A stretch of DNA of 64,000 nt from Thecamonas trahens ATCC 50062 (lineage: Eukaryota; Apusozoa; Apusomonadida; Apusomonadidae). The translations under genes and the position numbers were made by a program. A model generated the notes under the pieces. That model was given only the letters and a program-made list of their open reading frames with translations. It searched no databases and was not told where the DNA came from. Below, one piece after another: positions 9,801 through 17,064 of the stretch. The stretch lies in NCBI RefSeq assembly GCF_000142905.1, contig NW_013657668.1, forward strand, positions 415,469 to 479,468. The letters run 5' to 3'. Each line of letters begins with the position of its first letter. Within the stretch, counting starts at the first letter, position 1.

Positions 9801-11768
9801 TGGTGAGTTGGCACGTGAGGCGGGCTTGGCCGTACTGCTCCCGTCAGCGGCCAGCTCACCCATCTTGGTGTGGGCGGTGGCAAGCGCAGCGAGAAGATGG
9901 ACTCGTTCGGCTGCATGGACCACATCGTCGGTGCCAGAATCACCGACTTCGACGGCCTCGAGTTCCTCGAGCGCATGCTTGAGCTGCGGGCCAAGCCAAG
10001 AGATCGACTGCGCCCCAGGCGTGGCCAGCGCAGATCGGCCTTGGTTCGCTGCTGCCAACACCATGCCCTCGGCCTCGCCCAGATCGCCGGATCCGAGGGC
10101 CTGCGAGAGCCTCTCGACTGCGGTGTAGTCGTGTCCACTCGAGTCTTGACCACCAGCCCCAGTGTGAGCATCGATGGCCTCGGCTAGGCTGCCAGCCGCC
10201 GTGACAACAGCGTCATTGTCGCGGCCAGTGTCGAGCGCGCTAGCCAGCGTCTTGGTCGCAAACTCAAGTTCGTGGGTGCCGGCCACCTGATGGAGGGCAA
10301 GCCCGGCTGTGAGAAGGGCAGTTGCGCTCTCAGGCTTGCTGAGGCCTAGCAGCGCTTGGGATGAAACGCTGCGCGCGGCAGCAGCGGTTCGACTGAGGGT
10401 GGCGGGCGCGCCAGCAGCATCCATGGCTGCCAGCGTGCACGCGGATCCGGCGTCGAGTGCAGCATGCAGGGTTGCTATGAGCGAGGTGATGGCACGAGCG
10501 GCGTGCTTGGCACTACGCCGTGACGTCGGGCGAGTGGAGATCTCGGCAAGAGCACGGCTCCCGGCCGCGCGTGCTGTCTCTAGCGCCCTGGCATGGCTGC
10601 GCAGCAAGTCGCCGCTGGGCGCGTCCACAGCGCCGGAAGCCTGTTCCAAATGTCCAATGGCATCAACGGCAAGAGCTACAAGATGCTGCAGCTCGCTAGC
10701 GGCATCATGGGGACGCTGACGAACGTCCGCGGCGGACCATGCCGAGGGAACCTGGGCGGCAAGCAGGGCGAGGTTGGCCAGCGGCGGGGCCCACAGCTCG
10801 CGAGCGTCCGCATCGTCTAAGCCGAGTGAGGCGTTACCAGCCCGCTGTGCAAGAGCAATGCCGGCTTCTGCCGCCGCTGCCAGGACCGCTGACGCCGCCG
10901 CCAGCTTGGCACGCGACGCAACGGTCTTGCGGCGGCGGTATGCCTTGGCATTTCGGCGGACAGCCTTGCCGCACGCGCGGATGTGGATCCGTGCCCGCTG
11001 CAGTCGTCGAGTGTCAGCTCGCGAGTCGACCAGCGGTTCGAGCTTCTCCATCAGCGCAAGCATGTCAGCGACAGCTGTGACGTGTTCACGGGCTCGCGCC
11101 GTTAGCGACGAGCCTGACGGATCAAGTGGCGTGGTCACGGCCTCACCCGCGACCGCAATGCCATCTAGGACCCGCCGCAGCGCCTTTTCGTCAAGAGGAG
11201 GCTCAACATAGCCAAGCCCGTGTCGCTTGGGTAGTAGCTGTAGCGCTGCCGCTGCCCATCCGGGATCATCGTCCAGCGCGCCGACAAACCGAACCACAGC
11301 TGGGGCGTTGTTCGGCGGAACGAGGACTGGGAGGCCGGCGCGCAGCGCAACGCCGACCCCGGGAGCCAGCCCGGCGTCAAACAGGCGCGATCGGTTCTGC
11401 TCAACCTTGCGCACGTCGTCCTGGCTCGCCAAGGCGAGCAGGCTCAGTCCATGACGCTTTGGTGAGAGGTGATCCGAGTTGGGCGGCGTGACTTGTTCCA
11501 CCGTCTTTGCGAGATAACCAGCAGCCAGAGCACGTTCAACAGGATCGATGCGTTCGAGAGCCTTTGGGCGGACAAATACACCATGTCGAGGCCGTGCATC
11601 AAAGTAGCGGACACCATCGACTGATCCGTTGTTCTTGCCCACGGGGCGGGAGCAGACGAGGCCAACCCATGTACCACGGGCAAACTCTGTAGAACCGACA
11701 TAAGCTACTGTAGCCTCCTCCCACTGCAAGGGTCTCACTCGTACAACATCTCCCACTTGTACACGCAT
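6828..11768 (-). CDS. CAP-Gly / formin fusion (CAP-Gly, GBD-FH3, FH1, FH2)
   Basis: A single uninterrupted frame of 1646 residues from the ATG at 11768. Residues 1-75 form a CAP-Gly domain with the tubulin-tail-binding motif GKNNGSVDGVRYF (consensus GKNDG). A long Ala-rich helical region follows. About 690-1000 resembles the formin GBD/FH3 armadillo region (RLVNALVDGAPELAARTAMR), then comes a coiled coil. An FH1 polyproline stretch spans about 1188-1223 and an FH2 actin-nucleation domain about 1224-1600, with LAVVNY and LNALADTKSVDGS motifs. The tail is basic (RRREEARARRAAAQ), as expected near a DAD. Formins nucleate and elongate actin; CAP-Gly domains bind microtubule ends or EB proteins. 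Having both in one chain suggests an actin-microtubule linker. The domain calls come from motifs and the linker role is inferred. Confidence 0.88.
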   Translation of the reverse strand: MRVQVGDVVRVRPLQWEEATVAYVGSTEFARGTWVGLVCSRPVGKNNGSVDGVRYFDARPRHGVFVRPKALERIDPVERALAAGYLAKTVEQVTPPNSDHLSPKRHGLSLLALASQDDVRKVEQNRSRLFDAGLAPGVGVALRAGLPVLVPPNNAPAVVRFVGALDDDPGWAAAALQLLPKRHGLGYVEPPLDEKALRRVLDGIAVAGEAVTTPLDPSGSSLTARAREHVTAVADMLALMEKLEPLVDSRADTRRLQRARIHIRACGKAVRRNAKAYRRRKTVASRAKLAAASAVLAAAAEAGIALAQRAGNASLGLDDADARELWAPPLANLALLAAQVPSAWSAADVRQRPHDAASELQHLVALAVDAIGHLEQASGAVDAPSGDLLRSHARALETARAAGSRALAEISTRPTSRRSAKHAARAITSLIATLHAALDAGSACTLAAMDAAGAPATLSRTAAAARSVSSQALLGLSKPESATALLTAGLALHQVAGTHELEFATKTLASALDTGRDNDAVVTAAGSLAEAIDAHTGAGGQDSSGHDYTAVERLSQALGSGDLGEAEGMVLAAANQGRSALATPGAQSISWLGPQLKHALEELEAVEVGDSGTDDVVHAAERVHLLAALATAHTKMGELAADGSSTAKPASRANSPALLLGGQPQPPADKVLSFNDLIELDNDQKRKGSGLDLVGADVEVMPTLTASMSVVPVAEARPVEHYLRLLQVAPEQDTLLRVKAALDGASSQWAEEFVDGGGLAALFDELSVVQTGAEADVETHIFEEELIDTVATAMATVSGLEAVAAEPAYVARLAEATYSEVPSVARLAAHLLTGLARYSSESHTLVQASLVAAAADQPRARARPYQQIVAVLGNADLDVEGVQPVVNMRLVNALVDGAPELAARTAMRAMLEETGVWEAAWTRLGEVVEAAADDDKTAGALQAAMESYEASAAHDKVLAEFGDVSLDDPVAVARLLQTNLRSAGETYASFVSVMQSLLAVPGSTARGSVIWDGLAKLVAEVAGNGVVPSSKRDAGVEQLRKLMADREDIDGARKREAALQAQIADLTSQVATLSADAPQAASALQRRDAVAAEREAALVAAKQTAVRAGTEALRAAHARREAEVAAFSSAIRAARNQLEFVTKELQTTRKNLKAHKMTAGISAAAVPLKAVIKLKRFAKRAKQRRASGDGSGPSPPPPGGPPPPPPPPPPPPPGGGPPPPPPPGVKAEVVVGGFKRASCKMRKLRVSALTSKAVAGTVFADVEVSAAPLGLDLASLEPLFNAEPKAVKSSKSTSKKRAKVMEVLEPKVAQKIGIVLAQFRDLPMHSLRDALVVVDEGVLTPERVKRLAAVRPSAEDEEAVRSYLVTPVPGIVLGKASQFVAAVMDVPDLRAELDLLVFHNEFAELASEAEAGIAVVHAAVGSLASGVHLVRILQLVLAVVNYTASSARPILGFAASSLNALADTKSVDGSCTLLHVLAAHVQRNAPEVEAGLRAELADAGAGARKPLATAVGPAVRELASRTHTAAAQLQAVGETNPGTRLHELLDSFMETALERVAELVADLEHVEARAREVMIKYGEDPSKHDISFLLGALAQFQVRWDKALADNAKTRRREEARARRAAAQATRRRGRKMVSAVDLAALATSV

Positions 11769-12393
11769 CTACTTCTTTCCCCTCTAAAGTCACGTGTCCC
11801 CTCCCCCCCCCCCCTCCCCCCGCCTCCTTCCCCTGTCACCTGAAGGGCTCTGTCCTCGCCCCCCACGCCCCACGCCCCCCCCCCCCCCCGGGGTTTTGTT
11901 GTTCGGGAGGGAGGTGTGCCCCCCCGTGTCTCCCCAGAGAGCGAAAGGGGTCGCGCCGGGTGACATTTTTCGCCGCGCCATGCCNNNNNNNNNNNNNNNN
12001 NNNNNNNNNNNNNNNNNNNNNNNNNNNNNNNNNNNNNNNNNNNNNNNNNNNNNNNNNNNNNNNNNNNNNNNNNNNNNNNNNNNNACGTCACCCCCCCCCC
12101 CCTCCTGTTTTCGCTGCCGCCTGATCGTTTGCCCCTCCTCTTCCTCCCGATGTGCGACATGGGCTCAGCCCCTGGACCATCTTCCCCCCCCCCCCCCCAT
12201 CGCAGTCTTGGATTAGCTTCACGAGTTCATCGCATCTGTTCTCGTTGTGCCCAACTCGGGGCGTGTGGTCGTCGCTCAATGTGGGCGCCAACTCCCTCCA
12301 CCGCCCACCCCCACCTCACCCCTCATCTCTCTCACCTCTCCCCACCTCCCCCCACCTACTTGGGCTCTGGGCTCTGGGTTGTGGTTTGAGGGT
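11769..12393. other. Intergenic region containing the assembly gap; no gene seen
   Basis: The segment between the formin start and the Sfi1-like start contains several poly-C runs and pyrimidine-rich sequence on both sides of a block of Ns. Open frames here only translate C-rich sequence. It should hold the promoters of both flanking genes, but no element can be defined. Confidence 0.6.
11985..12084. other. Assembly gap of 100 Ns
   Basis: Exactly 100 Ns, the conventional length for a gap of unknown size. Poly-C tracts on both sides (about 11806-11820, 11875-11890, 12092-12103) probably caused the sequencing to fail here. Confidence 0.99.
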
Positions 12394-14814
12394 ATGGCTG
12401 GCGTTGGCGTGGAGAAGGCTGGGGTGGAACAGGTGGTGGCGGAGAGTGGGCACCGGTCTGACGAGGGGAGCTTGGCCGGGACAGCGACGGTGACAACGAT
12501 GGCGGTGGGGAAGCAGATGGAAGACCAATCAGAGGGAGATGGAAGCAAGACGGCGCTGACGTCATGGCGGCTGGCAGTGTCTGCGCCTGTTGCAGCACAT
12601 ATGGCCAAGTGGCTGGCGGCGCGGGCTGCACGATGGCGGGCGGCAGAGCTGATGGCTCGTAGTCACGGCCGCCAGCGCCTCCGCTCCGTCCTCCGGGCGT
12701 GGGCGGCAGAGGCTGCATCGGCTGCGCCATTCTCACAGGCAAGGGCTGCCGCGGCTGAGGAAATGGCTAACGAGCGGATTGTCCGACGCGCCCGGCTAGC
12801 GCTGCTCGACTGGAAGGAGCTGGCAACCTCGCCGCGGTGGTCGGCCAAGGCCCGCCGTGCCGCACACCAGCGCCGGGTCGAGCGGGTCACCGCTCGCCTG
12901 GAGGCTGCTCTGCCACCTCGAGGTGGTGTTCGCATCACGCCTGACATCCTGGCTGCTGCCATCGACGACGACGCTATCGCTCAGTGGCATGCCATGATCG
13001 GCGCCCGCCTCGGCCGGACCGCGCTCCGCGCCTGGCACGCTTACACTGTTCGCATGCGAACGGCTGGCGTTGTCAACAACGCGGCATTTCTCACGGCCAA
13101 GGTCAACGCCCACCAGGTGGCGTATGCTGAGCAGCTGGCCACCATGCGGAAAGCTTTTACTGCCTGGAAGCGGGCCTCGATTGTTGAGCACAGGCTCGTG
13201 GCTATGGGCCGCGCCGCACGCCGCGCCGAGCTCGGCGCTGCGCTCAAAGCCTGGCGGGTGGCGGCCGCCCGACAGCGCGCGCTCAAGCTTGCAGTAGTCG
13301 ACCGATGGCTGGTTACCGTCTCGTGGCGCATGATGGTCACGTTCCGGGCTTGGCGACTCTGGGCGCTGCAGCGTCGCCAGGCCCGTCTTCCACAGCAGGC
13401 GCTCATGGCTGCTTTCCAGCGGCGGCGGACCCGCAACGTTCTTGCTGCCACCTTTTCGGCGTGGGCCTCGATTGTGCCCAAGCGAGTCGAGGCTGTCATC
13501 ATTGCCGAGGACTACGCCCTGCTCCGCCGCGAAAACGCAGCCCTCCGTGCAAACCTCACCGTTGCGGTCGAGTCAGCGGCCGCATCGGCGGATGCTCTCC
13601 AGCACGCACACCTCGCTCTTGCCAACTACGAGGACCGTCTGCTTGCTGCCGAAGACGCAAATGTCAAGCTCCGCATCCAGGTTCTGGCGCTGCAGCGCAA
13701 GCTGGGGCTCAAGCCGGTTGCCCCCGAAGCACGCGGCGCCGTCTCGCGCGGAAGCCAAACTGTCCTGCTCCCTGCCCCGCTGCGTATTTCACCTGTCTCT
13801 TCGCCGCGAGTTGCTTTGCTCGGCCCACCCGGGCATGCTCCGATTCCGATGCGAGCTGGTGGCGGCATGGACGCTGGTGGCGGTGCGCCGCCGCACGGCC
13901 GCAGAACACCCACCTCACCTTTGGCTCGCTTCTCATCGTCGGCGGTCGCTTCTGACGGCAGCGCGGTGTGGCGGTCGCGGTCACGATCTCCATCTATCTC
14001 AGCCCAGCTCTCTCCGTTGGACACCTCGACCGGCTCACTCGCGCGCTCGATCTCGTTTTCCGAGAACACTGACTTGAGCGACTCTCAGACCATGGTCATT
14101 CGTACCGATTCGGTGGCGGGCTCCGCGCTCTTGCAGGCTTTGAGTGCAATCTCGTCGTCGGGTTCCTACTCGTCATCATCATCATCATCATCACTGTCGT
14201 TGCGGTCATCGTTTACCTGCCCAAGGCACCCGATGCATGGGGCGACAGCGTCCGACACCAGTGACAACGTCTCGTCGTGCTCGACCCCACAGCTCACCAA
14301 CCCGATGCGGTCTACCATCCAAAAAGCCTTCCCGTCTGGCATGGTCGCCCGGCGTAACATTTTGCTAGCCAGTGGGCGGAGCTCGTCGGCGGCATCGCTC
14401 TCTCGCTGCCAACCGGCGGAGAAGCGACCGAGGCGGGCGAGCGAGCTGCCATCGTTCTCGTTCTCGTCGTCTTCGTCGTCGGACATTGTTTCGCCACGCG
14501 AGGAGCTGATCTCGCGCCCGGCGTCGGCCGTCGCGCATGCTGTTCCGGATACAGGTGGCGCTGACGAGCACTCTAGCTCGTCTTTATCGTCGTCGTCTTC
14601 GTCGACGCCGCTCATCATCCACCAGGCCGCGCAGCACTCGTGCTCATCGTCATCGTCGACGCCTGTCGTCGTCCAACAGAACCGTCATGAGTCGGACGAT
14701 TCCGACTCGGCCATCTCCATCGATGCGGCGTCGCAGCCGTCGCTGGTAGGCAAGTCGCCCCCGCACACTCTGACCAGTGTGCGGGACTCTGTTCAGGCCG
14801 AGCTTCGGCCGTAG
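12394..14814 (+). CDS. Sfi1-like tryptophan-repeat protein with Ser-rich tail
   Basis: Starts at the ATG at 12394 (MAGVGVEKAG); the upstream extension of the frame is only C-rich sequence. About 806 residues. The first half carries spaced helical repeats centred on Trp: LRSVLRAWAAEA, ALLDWKELA, RTALRAWHAYT, KAFTAWKRA, AALKAWRVAAARQ, MVTFRAWRLWA, AATFSAWAS. This pattern is typical of Sfi1-type centrin-binding repeats. A coiled coil follows (LLRRENAALRANL, then KLRIQVLALQRKLGL). The second half is Ser-rich and low complexity, with several SSSSS tracts. Sfi1 proteins scaffold centrin at basal bodies and centrosomes, which suits a flagellate. Repeats are seen; centrin binding is inferred. It ends 3 bp from the convergent AAA gene. 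Confidence 0.65.
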   Translation: MAGVGVEKAGVEQVVAESGHRSDEGSLAGTATVTTMAVGKQMEDQSEGDGSKTALTSWRLAVSAPVAAHMAKWLAARAARWRAAELMARSHGRQRLRSVLRAWAAEAASAAPFSQARAAAAEEMANERIVRRARLALLDWKELATSPRWSAKARRAAHQRRVERVTARLEAALPPRGGVRITPDILAAAIDDDAIAQWHAMIGARLGRTALRAWHAYTVRMRTAGVVNNAAFLTAKVNAHQVAYAEQLATMRKAFTAWKRASIVEHRLVAMGRAARRAELGAALKAWRVAAARQRALKLAVVDRWLVTVSWRMMVTFRAWRLWALQRRQARLPQQALMAAFQRRRTRNVLAATFSAWASIVPKRVEAVIIAEDYALLRRENAALRANLTVAVESAAASADALQHAHLALANYEDRLLAAEDANVKLRIQVLALQRKLGLKPVAPEARGAVSRGSQTVLLPAPLRISPVSSPRVALLGPPGHAPIPMRAGGGMDAGGGAPPHGRRTPTSPLARFSSSAVASDGSAVWRSRSRSPSISAQLSPLDTSTGSLARSISFSENTDLSDSQTMVIRTDSVAGSALLQALSAISSSGSYSSSSSSSSLSLRSSFTCPRHPMHGATASDTSDNVSSCSTPQLTNPMRSTIQKAFPSGMVARRNILLASGRSSSAASLSRCQPAEKRPRRASELPSFSFSSSSSSDIVSPREELISRPASAVAHAVPDTGGADEHSSSSLSSSSSSTPLIIHQAAQHSCSSSSSTPVVVQQNRHESDDSDSAISIDAASQPSLVGKSPPHTLTSVRDSVQAELRP

Positions 14815-14817
14815 CGC

Positions 14818-16392
14818 TCACTCGCTGATACCGCAAACGTCTCCAGAGGCCACCAGATCAAGTGCGTCGCGCCCGGTGCGCTCGCAGGCCGAGACCAGCG
14901 CTCGCAGGTCGGCGCCAGAGTAGCCCTCAGTTGCCAGCACCAGATCGTCGTTGGCCGCTGTGGCAGCATGGGTAAAGTGGCTCAGAATGGCAGCTCGCGA
15001 CGTTGCATCCGGGAGCGGAATGTGGACCAGAGCATCGAAGCGGCCAGGTCGCAGCAGTGCCTTGTCCACCAGATCTGGACGTGAGGTTGCGCCGACCACC
15101 AGTACTGCCCCACGTGCCGACACTCCATCCAGCTCGGTCAGAAGCTGGGTCAGCAGCCGCTCCTCAATGGCGTCTGAGGTGCCTCCAGGCTCGGCCCGCC
15201 GAGCCGCCCCAAACGCGTCCAGCTCGTCAAAGAACACCAGGCATGGCGCAGCGGCGCGCGCGGCCTCAAACACCGCCCGGATGTTAGCTTCAGTCTCACC
15301 TACGTACGGCGAGAGCACGTCTGGGAGCGAGACTTGCATCGACCGCAGCTGACCACCACCAAGCGTCTCGGCGAGGCTCGTTCCCAGCAGCGTCTTGCCC
15401 ACTCCCGGGGGCCCGTGGAGGAGTATGCCGGACGCGCCGCTTAGACCGTATGCCGCTGCAAGGCTAGGGGCACTCACCTTGAGTGCCACCAGCGACTTGA
15501 GCCGCTCGCGAACTTCTGGATACCCAACCCAGACCTGCTCAGTGCCATCAGTGGCAGCTGGCGGCGGCGGTGGCCCGCCACTTGCCTGCCCACCGCCGTG
15601 GGCCATAGCATACCGCAGCGCGTCGGCCGGCGGCGCTCCCGCGAGCTCGCTCATCAGCAATCCGGCCACAACGTCGCGCGCCGTGCCGGCATGGGTGAGG
15701 CTAGCCAGACACTCGACGTCGACGCTGCTGTTGCTGCTGCCCGTCTTGCTTAGCCACGCCGCGAGCTGCGTCTTGCGTGCGGCCATTGTCGGCGCCTGCA
15801 TCCGCACTTGCTGGCCGACGCTTGCGGCACAGCGGTCGACCAGCAGTGCCCATCGTGGCACGTCGCTGGCTCCGATGACAACCAAAAGCGTTCGCGACGT
15901 CGCCGCGTCGGCCACCGCGTCGAGTAGTGCACCCGCCAGCCTGTTTGTGTATGGCGTGTCGACCACAAGCTCGTGGGCGTCGTCGATGATGACAACTCGG
16001 GCAAAGGCACCAGCGAGCCACGGCTCGCCCGCCCTGCACTCGGCCTTGCCAACGCACTCGGGAGAGGCTACAGCCTTCTCCACAACTCCGGCATCGGCCC
16101 GCTTGACCAGTGCCTCCAGCACCAGATCTTGACCGGAGACCTGAACAACCCGCTGCTCAGCGCTGCACCCGCACGCCGCTTTGGGACACGCCTCTGTCCA
16201 GGCTGCTGTGAGCCGGCCTGCTAGCGTTGTCTTGCCGGTTCCGGCCGGGCCGAGGACAAAGATCGACGGCGCGAGGCTGACCAGAGCCGCCACGCCGGTT
16301 CGGGCACCCCTAGCGCTCTCTGCCATGGCGGCAAGTCGCGCCACAGCAGCATTAACCTCCGCCTGCGGACCATCCATTGTGCCGCTGTTCAT
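14818..16392 (-). CDS. Two-domain AAA ATPase (PEX1/PEX6/AFG2-like, short)
   Basis: 524 residues from the ATG at 16392. Domain 1 has Walker A GPAGTGKTT near residue 48 and a Walker B-like VVIIDDAH that lacks the catalytic Glu. Domain 2 has GPPGVGKT near residue 325, Walker B LVFFDELDA, sensor-like GATSRPDLVD and arginine-finger context LRPGRFD, so it looks fully active. This is the type II AAA arrangement with a weakened first ring and an active second ring, as in PEX1/PEX6 and AFG2/SPATA5 relatives. It lacks the usual N-terminal substrate domain and is short for these families. The frame continues upstream through nine codons to a TAG, beyond which the same frame encodes the LYRM2-like protein. 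AAA identity is firm; the subfamily is not. Confidence 0.8.
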   Translation of the reverse strand: MNSGTMDGPQAEVNAAVARLAAMAESARGARTGVAALVSLAPSIFVLGPAGTGKTTLAGRLTAAWTEACPKAACGCSAEQRVVQVSGQDLVLEALVKRADAGVVEKAVASPECVGKAECRAGEPWLAGAFARVVIIDDAHELVVDTPYTNRLAGALLDAVADAATSRTLLVVIGASDVPRWALLVDRCAASVGQQVRMQAPTMAARKTQLAAWLSKTGSSNSSVDVECLASLTHAGTARDVVAGLLMSELAGAPPADALRYAMAHGGGQASGGPPPPPAATDGTEQVWVGYPEVRERLKSLVALKVSAPSLAAAYGLSGASGILLHGPPGVGKTLLGTSLAETLGGGQLRSMQVSLPDVLSPYVGETEANIRAVFEAARAAAPCLVFFDELDAFGAARRAEPGGTSDAIEERLLTQLLTELDGVSARGAVLVVGATSRPDLVDKALLRPGRFDALVHIPLPDATSRAAILSHFTHAATAANDDLVLATEGYSGADLRALVSACERTGRDALDLVASGDVCGISE

Positions 16393-16419
16393 CTTCGTGT
16401 CGAGGGCAAGCAGATCGAG

Positions 16420-16683
16420 CTAGTGCGGCGCCTGGAGTCCGGCGAGGTTGAGCGATTTGCGGAGTGTGCGAAGCTGAGCGTATCCGCCGGCAATAAGAGC
16501 CCTCCGAGCTTCAATGTTGTCAACAGGAGTATGCGCGTTTGCAGCAAAGGCCGATCTTGCCGATGCAATGATGTCTTTCTGCGCGTGCGGAGCAGCGCGA
16601 GCTGTACGAAGGACGGCGCGGTAAAGATTGAGCGCCTGCGAGCGGACTACAAAGTGCTCCAGAGACCAGCTTCCAGCCACCAT
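16420..16683 (-). CDS. LYRM2: LYR-motif mitochondrial protein, LYRM2-like
   Basis: 87 residues from the ATG at 16683; the longer upstream frame has no family similarity. The LYR tripeptide occurs in QALNLYRAVLRTAR, followed by the conserved Phe in SARSAF and the C-terminal GGYAQLRTLRKSLNLAG, which closely matches the GNMQLKELEKTLALA ending of LYRM2. LYRM proteins bind the mitochondrial acyl-carrier protein and act in assembly of Fe-S or respiratory complexes; LYRM2 is linked to complex I. The stop TAG at 16420-16422 is followed in the same frame, nine codons later, by the AAA ATPase start. That spacing leaves almost no room for a terminator and a second promoter. Confidence 0.75.
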   Translation of the reverse strand: MVAGSWSLEHFVVRSQALNLYRAVLRTARAAPHAQKDIIASARSAFAANAHTPVDNIEARRALIAGGYAQLRTLRKSLNLAGLQAPH

Positions 16684-17064
16684 ACAGCGACGACCACACG
16701 TAGTAACCGTCCACAAGAACACAGAACGCGCACAGAGGTATAAGGACACGAAAAGTGTGTCAAGATGTGAGCAGGAGATGTGGTGAGCCAATGACCCGTG
16801 ACGCCTCCCCCCTCCCCTCCCCCTCCCATCCCCATCCCCCCTCCCTCCTTTCCTCCGTCATCCGTGGCTGACTTGGATCCGATCCGATCCCATCACACAC
16901 TCTGCTGCCTCAGCCGAGCCTGCCACGAGGGAAACACGGATGGGCATGGGCATGGGCTTGAGACGTGTGGTTGGGTTGGAGTACGCACACTCGTCTTGCA
17001 ACACAGAGTGAGTATTGCCTAGTGGGCTGAGGGCAAGGATTGGTTAGAGGGAGTTGCTGTGGCT
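16684..17064. promoter_or_regulatory. Divergent promoter region, LYRM2-like / TRMU
   Basis: About 380 bp between two divergently read mitochondrial-protein genes. It contains a C/T-rich block (about 16803-16860) and no convincing open frame. A shared regulatory region is inferred from geometry only; no TATA or initiator motif is assigned. Confidence 0.35.
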
